From Adenophora triphylla var. japonica (Eukaryota; Streptophyta; Magnoliopsida; Asterales; Campanulaceae): a stretch of 64,000 bases of DNA. The stretch lies in assembly GCA_022495995.1 (NCBI GenBank), contig JAFEMH010002450.1, forward strand, positions 1-64,000, written 5' to 3'. The position numbers were made by a program, and so were the translations under genes. The stretch's first letter is position 1; the number at the start of each line of letters is the position of its first letter. Under the pieces are notes generated by a model. It saw only the letters and a list, made by a program, of their open reading frames with translations, did not search any database and was not told the origin of the DNA. This document shows positions 23,901 to 32,548 of this stretch, one piece after another.

Positions 23901-25238
23901 GGTCCTTCCCCGTCACGATTTCTCGGTGAGCTAGACATGTCGGAAATTCTCGCCGAGGGAACCGAGGGAACCGAAGAACCGTCTCGACGCTGCCGTTACC
24001 GTGATCCCGGCAAGGCGGCGGCCCGGAAATCTGAACCACTTTCTGCTCGCTGCAGGGAACGAAAGGAAGGGTTTAGGCTTCGGAAAAAGGGTATTTGGCT
24101 CAAGGTTTTCGGGCTTGTGCAATGTGCAGTTACCGATTAAAGTTTACTTGAAGCGCGTTTTCTCAGAGTCCTAATTGGTTGGAAAAGAGCGTGTCTTCTT
24201 TTTCGCAACTAATCCTAGAGCTCTAATCAGTGGATCTCGTCACTACGCTTATAAGCCCCTCGTTTCCATTGTAGATCATCTTTCTCAGGACGGACTATCC
24301 CGAGCGAGGTCTGATAAGGCAAGCGAGTTCCACCGACAAAGGAAAAAGTGAACTTAAGGCTAGCTGATCACGTAAACTTTCGACGTGTGCGGCGTACGGG
24401 CCACGGTCGGGGTCAACGTCCTTAAGTTAAGGCGGGAGTCGTGCCAAAATTTGGGCATGACCTTTCCTGACTCGCTTGTGCGAGAGACCTTTAGCTTTTA
24501 GCGTTGGCCAAGTTGTGGCTGGCACGGTACATACGACGAGGTTTGGTGACACGGCGTCACATTGAACCTTCGGGTATATTTTTCGGCAGAGCTCCGCGTC
24601 AAAGTCAAGGCTGAAAAGCTCAAGACTTCGGGTCGGGAACGACCTTTGGTCTAAAACTCTCGAGCTTGACTCGGAGCGGGGCCCAGCGTGAAAAACATAC
24701 ACTTAGGCTTTATGACACGAGCTAAGCCAAAAACCAACCGGGGTCTTGGACAAAGTGTGACACAAAGGAGTGCATGGCTTACACGGGCTAGGATGGGATG
24801 TTTGGGACGACCCCGTGCGCCCCCGAAAGGTGTACGCGAACCAATCGGAGTGCAAGCTGATAAGGCCATCCCGGGTTAGGGGTTGTAGTGTGCGGTGTAC
24901 CGAGGCGGCAAGTGCACGTGAAGTGCGGTGTTCCGAGGCAGCAAGTGCGCGTAGTGTGCGGTCAATAAAATTCTTTTCTGAGTAAAAACAGAGATTTTTC
25001 AGAATGTGTCTTAAAGAATTTATGATGCACAGTTCAAAAGACAGCATGAAAATCAAACATGAATGGGAATGCACAAACATGGTAAGATTTTGAAAAGTTG
25101 ACAATGTAATGCCTTTTGAAAAAAAAAACCGTTCGAGGTTTAAAGTAACACACACACGAAAACGAGGAAGGGTAAACGAAAGTTTGACCCACGGAAGGCT
25201 TTTTAGAAAACAACGGTAGTTTTGAAAAAAGTATCTTT
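23901..25238 (-). other. 5' leader of element A
   Basis: Sequence between primer site and gag. No convincing gene: a 245-codon frame (24703-25440) crosses from LTR into leader and looks fortuitous. Two copies of a roughly 36-bp unit with GTGCGGTGT-CCGAGGC-GCAAGTGC lie at 24890-24960. The part from 24950 to 25030 resembles 41410-41480 of element B. Confidence 0.5.
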
Positions 25239-25255
25239 GTCCCAGTGAGTCGCCA
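25239..25255 (-). other. Primer binding site of element A
   Basis: On the minus strand TGGCGACTCACTGGGAC begins two bases after the LTR end. The start TGGCGACTC is the Ogre/Tat type, usually assigned to tRNA-Arg. The matching site of B is at 41870-41886. Confidence 0.7.
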
Positions 25256-25257
25256 AT

Positions 25258-27151
25258 CGAAATTACCCGATCTTTTCGCGCGGGGCGGCGGAAAAGGCGG
25301 TTGTCTTTCGCGGGGGTTGGTGTCTGAGACCTCGCTTCACGGGAAGGAGCAGAATGAGGAGTCGCCACGCGGTTTTGTATTTTGAGCCCAAACGTTGAGA
25401 AACGGCTATTGCGAAAAGGTGTCGTTTTTATTGGTAGCAAAAACTTAGGAAAAGGCTTTTTTGAAAAAGGGGATCATTTTTATTGGCAGCAAAAACGAGT
25501 AAAAAGCTTTTTTGTACCAGAGATTGTTAGGTTCGGAGGTCAAGTTACGTTTCGGGTAGAGTATGACGAGATCGCCCGAAACGCCTCGCATGACGAGTCT
25601 TTCTACCTTTCTCGAAATCGTGTGTGTGTGTGTGTGTGTCTTTTGAAATGGGGGCTTGAATGACAAGCTTAATCTTGGTTTGAGTGACAAACGTTGATTA
25701 GGTGACTTTGTTTGAAAAGACGAGCGTTTGAATGACAAACGTCGGTTTGAGTTTGAAATGAGCGTTTGCGTGGCAAACGTCGACTTTGAGCCATACGAGT
25801 CATTGTTAACGATTTTTACGGGAAAAATGCGTATTAAATGATTTTAAGTGTCAAATGGCGGCTTTGAGTTTGAAGACGAGCGTTTTGAAAGAGAGTTCGA
25901 CGGACGAACTCCGGTTTTGAACCGGGCATTACATTGTTAACGATTTTTACGGGAAAAATGCGTATTAAATGATATGCGATCAACGAATCGGGTTGCGACT
26001 CGGACTTTTGAAAAGTAAATACTATCACAATCCAAACGGATCGGACTTGTAAATGACAGTATTTAAAGCGGTGTCAACGGAATCAAACGATCCGGAATTG
26101 TAAATGACGATCAACGAGGCCAAACGGCTCAGAATTGTAAATGACGATCAACGAGGCCAAACGGCTCGGAAGTGTAAATGACGTGAAAGTAAACGGAACG
26201 GGGTCGGAACGCCGTTTTAACCCGTGATTATTTCTCTTATGGAAAGAGAAGAGGATCGAGGGGCTAAAACGTATCGGACCCCGTTAGACGGAGGCGTCTA
26301 CATTTTGACAATGACGTTCGAAACAGTTATAGCGACTGGCGCGTAAACCGAGACGGAACGGAAGATTCAGAGAGAGGGAGTTGTACCTATGGCTAGGGTC
26401 GACTCCTTTGGCTCGGGAGGTGTGCACGGTACACGGAAAGTTGTTCGAAAGGTTGTTTCGAAGTTGTAGGGTGCGTATTTGATCGAAATACGAAGGTTTC
26501 ACGCGAATCGAGACAAAACGGGAGCTCGGGAGGGGTGGAAACCAGTTTGGACCGTGGGGTATGTGATTTTTTGGTATCAAAATCCCCTTCTTTGCCTTTG
26601 ACAGCAACTTCTATTTATAGGGTGAAAATTGCAGTAGGAGTCCGGCCGGACTTGGACTGAATTTCAGGGGTTTTGGGAATTTTGGAAATCTGGGGGACTT
26701 GCTGGCAATTTCGGGAAAATTGCACGGTGAGTCCGGCCCAGGACTTGGCTTGCAAACCAGGGGTATTTTGGTCTTTTGGCCTTGATTTGTGATTGACGAG
26801 TGACTAGAGGGAGGTGGCATGCGGGACACGTGTCCCGTGACTCACCGTAAGTGTGGGAGTTCGTTCCCGGTCCCGGTTTTGTCCGCGTTTTTTAAAAATA
26901 ACGGTCAGGAAATGTCCGAAACGCCCCCGGAAAGTGCCGGAAAATGCGTTTTTCAGGGAAAGCCATACTTTTACGTGAGATGTCACGTGTTAAGTACGGT
27001 TCGACGTCGGGATGCACGGGGCTGTCCCGAGACGTCTCGTTGGCACAGCAACGGGGAGTTTAACGAGTTCCGGTTAACCTGGAGCGGGCCAGTTAACGGA
27101 TTTCGGTTAACTTTCTGACGGATTTGGACGATCCGGATTTGGGTACTTACA
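25258..27151 (-). repeat. Right (5') LTR of element A, 1894 bp
   Basis: Runs on the minus strand from TGTAAGTACCC (27151) to GGGTAATTTCG (25258); the final A of the canonical CA is changed to G. It is flanked by ACAGC at 27152. Relative to the left LTR most of the inner 1.3 kb is nearly identical, while the outer 500 bp differs at roughly one site in ten, mainly by single-base length changes. Confidence 0.92.
26612..26652 (-). promoter_or_regulatory. LTR core promoter of element A
   Basis: The perfect palindrome AGTCCGGCCGGACT (26639-26652) sits 19 bp upstream, on the minus strand, of TATAAATA (26619-26612). A second, degenerate copy of the palindrome lies near 26730. The same arrangement occurs in the LTR of B with a different palindrome centre. 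Confidence 0.6.
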
Positions 27152-27156
27152 ACAGC
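27152..27156. repeat. Target-site duplication of element A (right)
   Basis: ACAGC follows the terminal ...TTACA of the right LTR and equals 3555-3559. Confidence 0.92.
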
Positions 27157-27470
27157 CGGCGCCTGTCGAGCGGGAGACTTCCCCTGAGCCTTCTGAGCGT
27201 TCTTCCGAGACTCCTCTTTCTCCTCTCATAGATCCCAACGTGGTGCTGCCTTCGGACCACATCATTCTCGAGGATCCGTACGGGCAGGGGCATGTCTGGC
27301 ATCACGGTGGGTCTTCTTCACACGTCCAGGAGTCCGACGCATTCACCTTCGGATATGACTTCTTTGCGGATCTTGGTCTGCCGTATCAGAGCGTGCCGGT
27401 TGGTCCTGACGAGCCTTCTTCTGGGGACGAGGACGATGATTCTGAGCCCGAGACATTCATGGCTACCTAG
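27157..27470 (+). pseudogene. Antisense gene 1 of element B, 3' part of last exon
   Basis: This continues the frame broken by A at 3559 and ends at TAG 27468-27470. It encodes a proline- and serine-rich stretch, then HIILEDPYGQGHVWHHGG and an acidic tail (GDEDDDSEPE). The acidic tail is matched by DDERDSE in the copy inside A. It reads in one frame throughout. Confidence 0.75.
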
Positions 27471-27849
27471 GAGGCGGGCCCGAGCCACAAGAGGGGCCGG
27501 GGGAAAGCACCGGCCACCGAGGACTCTGATTGACTTCTGAGATTGATTTTTGGGACTGGGATTGTACTTATTCAGACAGATACATTTTATGCACATTTTT
27601 TTTGCTTTTCTCTCTTTTTTTTTGGAATGTAATAATTTAGGATTTTATTTTATTTCATCTATCATGAATGCAATTTTATATGAATGCTTTGTCGCATGAG
27701 CCCCGGTTTTTTGGCAAGGGTGTGAGTATTTGGTATGTGAGCTGTTTGGGTAGGCTTTGCACAGGTTTCGAGCAACCGGGATGAAAATATTCCTCCGTGG
27801 TGCAACAGTTTGGACTGTTGCAAATTTTTTTCTGGTGATGGCATTCATG
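27471..27849. other. Spacer between the antisense genes of B
   Basis: T-rich 3' flank of the PMD gene and upstream region of the next gene; no further gene seen. Confidence 0.5.
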
Positions 27850-27891
27850 TCCGCGCGGATAGGACAGGAATCTGACACTGTCCTTTAATTT
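27850..27891 (+). promoter_or_regulatory. Putative core promoter of B antisense gene 2
   Basis: TCCGCGCGGA (27850-27859) followed after 24 bp by TTTAATTT (27884-27891). From the palindrome on, about 60 bp align with the LTR of B at 43335-43395 in the same strand (for example CACTGTCCTTTAAT against CACTGTTCATTAAAT). The start codon lies at 27986. Confidence 0.5.
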
Positions 27892-27985
27892 TGCTTCAGA
27901 TCTGGTTTTCCTTTATTTCAAATTCAAACACCTTCTTCAACCACCAGTTCAAACAGCCATTTTCGGGGAGAAGGAGAGAAAAACC

Positions 27986-29437
27986 ATGGAGAGAATTGTG
28001 AGCATGCAAAATCCACCCAAATTATCCCAAAATTCTCAAATGCAATTCTTCACCAAGTTTAAAGAGTGGTGCCGGGAGATTATGCATGAGAGGAGGCCAT
28101 TCTTTGAAGAAAGGTACAAGATACGATGCTTGTGGTCTCTCAAGGAATTGATTCCGGATTATGATCTTTTGAGAGCTTCTTCCTCATTTTGGGACACTAG
28201 AAGGCATGTTTTTTGCTTCTCTTACAATGAAATGGTCCCGACTGTTGAAGAATTTCGGGCTTTGCTTGGTGGTCCCGAGGTGGAGGAGATTGCAATTCCT
28301 TTGCCCGGAGGAGCCTCTTTTGTTGACAAGCTGTGCAACCTTCTTCATCTTTCCCCGGAGGAAGCACAAGGTATGATCTGTGGTCCCGATCATTTTAACA
28401 TTTCTGGTCTCCCTGATAGATTTAGGGGCTTAGGCTTGCTTGACGATGCCTATTGGGATGCCTTTGCACTTTGCATGTTCGGGACCTTGTTCATGGTTTA
28501 TTCTTTTGGGATCTGTCATCGGGCTCTGCTAGATGTAGTCGTTCACTGTCGCTTGGGCAGAGACGTTGTACCTTTGATCTTGGGAGAGACTTTTCATGCT
28601 CTCGACAGGCTGGCTACCGGGAGACGGTATATGCACGGGGGCAGCCCGTTTCTCTTGACTTTGTGGCTGATGGAGCGCTTGGGGATTCTTCGGGAAACTT
28701 CTGATATGATCAAGCCTTGGACATTTGCCAGGAGGGGGGTTGCTGCGGATTTTGACGATCAGGGCTCGTGGGAGCGTTGGATGGCTAGTCGCCAGACTGA
28801 AGATATCAGATGGTCGGTGCTTCATTGGCGTGTGGAGACTCGGAGAGTACTTCAGGATGGATCTCCCGTGGTTATGCTTCCGGGGCTTTCTCAGTCCAGC
28901 TTTTACATTCCGTCTTTGGTTCTGAGACAGTTCGGTTTGGAGCAGGTTCCTTTGGAGGACTTTGATGATATAGCCACTAGGGTGGTAGCTTCTGCTTCTA
29001 TGGAGGATCCTTCGGTGTTTCCCTTTCTTTTCCGAGTATGAAGGTATGACGTCTTTCCTCCTCGGGTTATCCTCAGGCGTCCGAGACCTGTGTTCTTGAC
29101 CACCTGGTACCTGGATTGGTACGAGAGGCATTTGGGGGAGACTCAGATGGCTATTTTGAGACGGCGTGAGGCCATTGTGGGTGCAGAGGACCTGACAGTT
29201 TCGGAGAGGAGGAGGGTCGAGGCGAGGGCCAACCCTCATGACAGGAGCGGAGATGTTGTGACTGACTATGAGGCTTATGTTAAGAGACAGGAGAGGAGGG
29301 CTCCTATGCTACCAGCTAGGCTACAGGAGATGAGAGATGATGCTAGGGCTACTAAGGCCCTGACAGAGGCTGGTTTGGTAGATCCTGTTCCTATACCAGA
29401 GCTTGGTAGGAGGAAGACCGACATTTTTCCTGTTTAG
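27986..29437 (+). pseudogene. Antisense gene 2 of element B, DUF7745-like protein
   Basis: An open frame from ATG 27986 to TAG 29435-29437 with a single in-frame TGA at 29039, so it is nearly intact (484 codons). The N-terminal part CLWSLKELIPDYDLLRASSS, FCFSYNEMVPTVEEFRALLG is typical of the plant DUF7745 family. The middle (FALCMFGTLFMVYS, GRDVVPLILGETFHALDRL) is hydrophobic and the C-terminus is charged and arginine-rich (AILRRREAIV, RRRVEARAN). It lies antisense to pol of B and shares no intron evidence. The decayed homologue in A is 11263-12770. Function is unknown. Confidence 0.7.
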
Positions 29438-29688
29438 AGGAAGAAGACCCGAAGGGAGAAGAAGAGGGGAGATGCCAGTACGAGCGGCTTAGAGTGACCT
29501 TGAGGTTTCCGAGTATCCCTTTCTTGTCGTAGCAGACACATTAGTTTGATTATGTATCTTAGTTTTCTGAGACGCTTTCATGGTCTGATCAGTGTATTGA
29601 TGTCATAGTTTGACTTAGAGTTTTTTGAGACGCTTTCATGGTCTGATCAGTGTATTGATGTCATAGTTTGACTTTTATTTGTGCTTTA
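29438..29688. repeat. Spacer with a 58-bp duplication
   Basis: GAGACGCTTTCATGGTCTGA and its flank occur twice, at 29569 and 29627, period 58 bp, both ending GTCATAGTTTGACTT. This is a recent local tandem duplication between the antisense gene and the stem-loop module. Confidence 0.85.
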
Positions 29689-29754
29689 GACCGAACCGTT
29701 TCCGGCTGCCTACGTTCCCTTCGGACAAAAGGGCTCAGGTCTCCGTAGTTCGAC
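29689..29754. other. Conserved three-stem module of element B
   Basis: Nested pairs GAAC/GTTC, CTACG (29710-29714) with CGTAG (29744-29748), and CCCTT (29717-29721) with AAGGG (29729-29733). Flanks GGCTGCCTACGTT and CTCAGGT are the same as at 12969-13042 in A, but the apical loop differs in sequence and length. The minus strand reads GAACGTAGGCAGCC, which I recall as a frequent motif downstream of pol in plant Tat/Ogre-like elements. Confidence 0.5.
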
Positions 29755-29971
29755 CCGTTTTTTTTTTTGTTTTTTTGTTTTGTTTTTTGTTTTGTTTTGT
29801 TTTTTGTTTTGTTTTTTGTTTGATTTTTTTTTTTTTAATTTTTTTTGTTTTTGTTTTTTTTTTGGTGCAACCCTGTTTTTTACCTAGGCCGCCCTTTTCG
29901 GGTTTTCAACCTAGTTGGGTATTACTCTTTTAGCACTCTTTTTCTCCTTTTTTTTTTTTGACTCAGTGTTT
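29755..29971. other. T-rich spacer before the pol end of B
   Basis: A 120-bp T-rich stretch (29758-29870) with G and few other bases, then GCCGCCCTTTTCGGG. On the minus strand it is an A-rich 3' tail after the integrase stop and may hold polyadenylation signals. No gene is seen. Confidence 0.4.
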
Positions 29972-30731
29972 TTACGCGTAGTATCTGCGCAGCTTGTCAC
30001 CATTCACTGGGTGTACAAAGGGATTTCCGTCGAGGTCTGCAAGTTGCATGGCTCCTCCGGAGAAGATCTTTTGGACGACATATGGCCCGACCCAGACGGG
30101 CTCCCATTTGCCAAGCGGGTTGACAGGGACTGGGGGCTTCTCTTTCAAAACGAGATCACCTTCTCGGATCTCCCGATGCTTCACTTTCTTGTCGAAGGCT
30201 CTGGCCATTCTCTCTAGGTATGCTCGGATATGTTCCATGGCCTTCAATCGTCGTTCATCTAGCAGGGCCAATTCATCATGGCGACTTTGGAGCCATTCGA
30301 CCTCATTGATCTGACTTTCCAACAGTACACGGAGTGAGGGGATTTCTAACTCGATTGGGAGTACGGATTCCATTCCGTAGGTAAGAGCAAATAGTGTTTC
30401 CCCTGTTGCAGTTCTAACTGATGTCCTGTAGCCCCAGAGTGCCAGGTGTAGTTTCTCGGGCCAATCTCTGCCTCGGACAGCCATTTTTCGGATGATGTTT
30501 TCCAAAGTCTTGTTTGCTGCCTCGACGGCTCTGTTGGTTTGGGGCCTGTAGGGAGATGACTTGTGACGGGTTATTCTGAATTCCGCCAGCAGTCTGTCGC
30601 ATTCCCCTTCAAAGTGGGATCCGTTATCAGAGATAATTTCGGCCCGCAACCCGTATCTGCATGATGTTTTCTTTGATGAAGAGGGCTACTTTCCTTGAGT
30701 TGAGGACTTTGTAGGATTTTGTAGGGCATCC
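29972..30731 (-). pseudogene. Integrase C-terminal half of element B
   Basis: Minus strand. One frame (30649-29972) covers IISDNGSHFEGE (second catalytic acid), NRAVEAANKTLE (third), GETLFALTYGMESVLP and the C-terminal LVLKEKPP, GPYVVQKIFSGGAM, ending KLRRYYA. Upstream, SYKVLNSRKVA continues in another frame to about 30731, where the sequence jumps to a segment that in A lies 2.4 kb further upstream. The first catalytic acid, zinc finger, aRNH, RNase H and RT are absent. Confidence 0.88.
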
Positions 30732-31114
30732 TTTCTAGTTCCCTCGGAGAAACTACCAATCTGCGTCTCTTTAGGCTCTTTCGCAGTTCCCAGATTCACA
30801 CTTGTCAAAATCTCTTCGGCAGCTTGGGCTCGATTTTCCTCTTTCCGAACAACCTGCTTAAAGATTTTTGTTCTTTTTTTTTGTTTATTTCATGTGTCTG
30901 CTTCTTTATCTAATGAATCATAATTAAAAAAAATTTTAATTATTAATTTATCATTAGTTAAAGTGGCAATCAAGGGATACTCAGAAAGGTTCGTCATTTC
31001 ATTAGGAACGAAAGGAAGTACAGCGTTTGCTACAGACTTGTAGTCTTCAGGCGTAAGGCCGTCGGACGACTCTAGAGACTTGATCTCGACATTGAGGGAC
31101 TCGGAAGACTCTAA
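30732..31114 (-). pseudogene. Fragment upstream of RT in element B
   Basis: Minus-strand NRAQAAEEILTSVN and EPKETQIGSF correspond to NRAQAAEEVMTKVN and EPKETQVGAF in A (near 16500-16430), and EYPLIATLTNDKL to EYPLIATLTTDKL. It is an AT-rich, partly decayed linker between protease and RT. The left end is the deletion scar. Confidence 0.65.
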
Positions 31115-32524
31115 CTAGCTTGACACAAAGGGACGGGGGACCAATCCAGGCTTGGTGATCATTTCTCTTTTGGTTGTGGACGGGCCTGAGAGAGTTTCCC
31201 GATTCTTCAATGGCATCGCTGTCAGGGGCGTCAGGACTCGGGAATTGTACTGCTTCTGTCCTTCTTCCTCGATCATCGCTACCATTTCTTTGACTGAGCT
31301 GAAATCAATCAGGTCTGGCACCTGGATCTCTTCCCCGAATAACTGCTGCATAATCGGACCATCCCAATCCTCTGAAAAGACTTCTGTGGCTTTAGCTTTC
31401 GGCACTGTCAATTCAAACTCAGGCTTCGGACCATCCTGGGCAGTAGTAAGCTTTTCGAATTGTTCCACTAGGCTTGGCACGCCTCTGAAAGTGTACTCAC
31501 TTTTCATGGTAGTGGTAACCCCGGGTATCTTGGGTAGGTCCAGAAATACTCTACGGACCGGGTTAGCTTTGGCTCCCCTGGATATGTTGAGGCTATCCTG
31601 TAGTTTCAGCCACCCTTCTGTAGGAGTGGGATCTGTGATGTTACCCGGTTGTGTGGGACCCTTTACAAAGTAGTCAACCAAATTAGGACTGAAGGGGAGA
31701 GATTTAGGATCGTCGACCGGGACCCTTCCTGTGATAGCTTCTTTCCTTTGTAGAGCAAATTCTTTTTCTTTCGCAGTGTCCACTGAGGAGGCCTCATATC
31801 CCAGGCCGTGGCGAGTTTTCTGTCCTTTCACCTCGATGAGTTTGTGAGTTCCTTGTTGGTGCTTTCCCAGACTGAGGCCAGGTAGATAGCTCATCTTTCT
31901 CATCATTTTCAAGATCGGAGGAATTTTATCCCGAGTGATCGTCAGATCTATGTTGCACACTTGGGCTTTGGGAGGCTCGACCGTGAAGCCTGTTAGCATG
32001 AGACCTTCCTCGTCATGTTTGATTTCCAGAATAGGTATTCCACCTGTATCTGTGCCCTCCAAGGTGATTAAATCCCCATAAATGGTTGTCAGGTCCCCAT
32101 TCGAGATGAATTTCACACACTGGTGGAGGCTTGAGGCGACCCCCTTGACCTGATGCAGCTAAGGTCTTCCCAATAAGGCATTAAAAGTGATCGGGATGTC
32201 GATAACCTGGAATTCTACAGGTATCAATTTCTGGCCAAACCAGAGGTCCAAAGTAGCAACTCCAAGGACTGCTCGAGATGTCGAGTCATAAGCTTTGACT
32301 GTGAGGGAGGAAGGCTTCAAGTCTGTGGACTTGATGTCAAGCAGGCTCATGATCTTTGCCGGAAGGATATTCATTCCGGACCCATTGTCAACCAGGACCC
32401 GAGGGAGGCGTCGTTCATCCAATTGGACTGTGATGAAGAGAGGCTCGTTATGATCGGCCCCGAATTGAGGGAGGTCGAGATCTGTGAAATTGATTATGTT
32501 CCCGTAGTGGATGTTTCCAATCAC
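31115..32524 (-). pseudogene. Protease and G-patch-like linker of element B
   Basis: Minus-strand frame starting MIGNIHYGNIINFTDLDLPQ, with the aspartic protease motif LVDNGSGMNILPAKI (near 32385) and ending NALLGRP at an in-frame TAG (32161-32159) that stands where TGG of the usual GRPWLH is expected. It then reads on in the same frame: ILEIKHDEEGLMLTGF, the G-patch-like MRKMSYLPGLSLGKHQQG (near 31880) and a long hydrophilic tail with DWDGPIMQQLFGEE. One base is missing near 32526, separating it from the linker upstream. Confidence 0.78.
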
Positions 32525-32548
32525 CGTACCACGTCATCGGGAGTAGCA

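Larger units (their letters stand above)
3560..27151 (-). mobile_element. Element A: 23.6-kb Ogre/Tat-like retrotransposon
   Basis: A complete insertion with LTRs at 3560-5508 and 25258-27151, 5-bp duplications ACAGC, and gag to pol on the minus strand (about 23900 to 13193). The primer site at 25239-25255 is Ogre-type. Downstream of pol come two + strand antisense pseudogenes (11263-12770 and 8069-10690) and two large tandem arrays. The second RNase H and the long size place it in the Tat/Ogre group. All genes are broken by many small indels, so this copy cannot act alone. It is inserted in the last exon of the PMD gene of B. Confidence 0.92.

Noticed and set aside
24703..25440. 245-codon minus-strand frame
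   Set aside because: It crosses from the LTR of A over its primer site into the leader; no domain and no counterpart in B.
31152..31673. 173-codon + strand frame
   Set aside because: It lies opposite the protease linker of B, which has recognisable content; the + frame has none.
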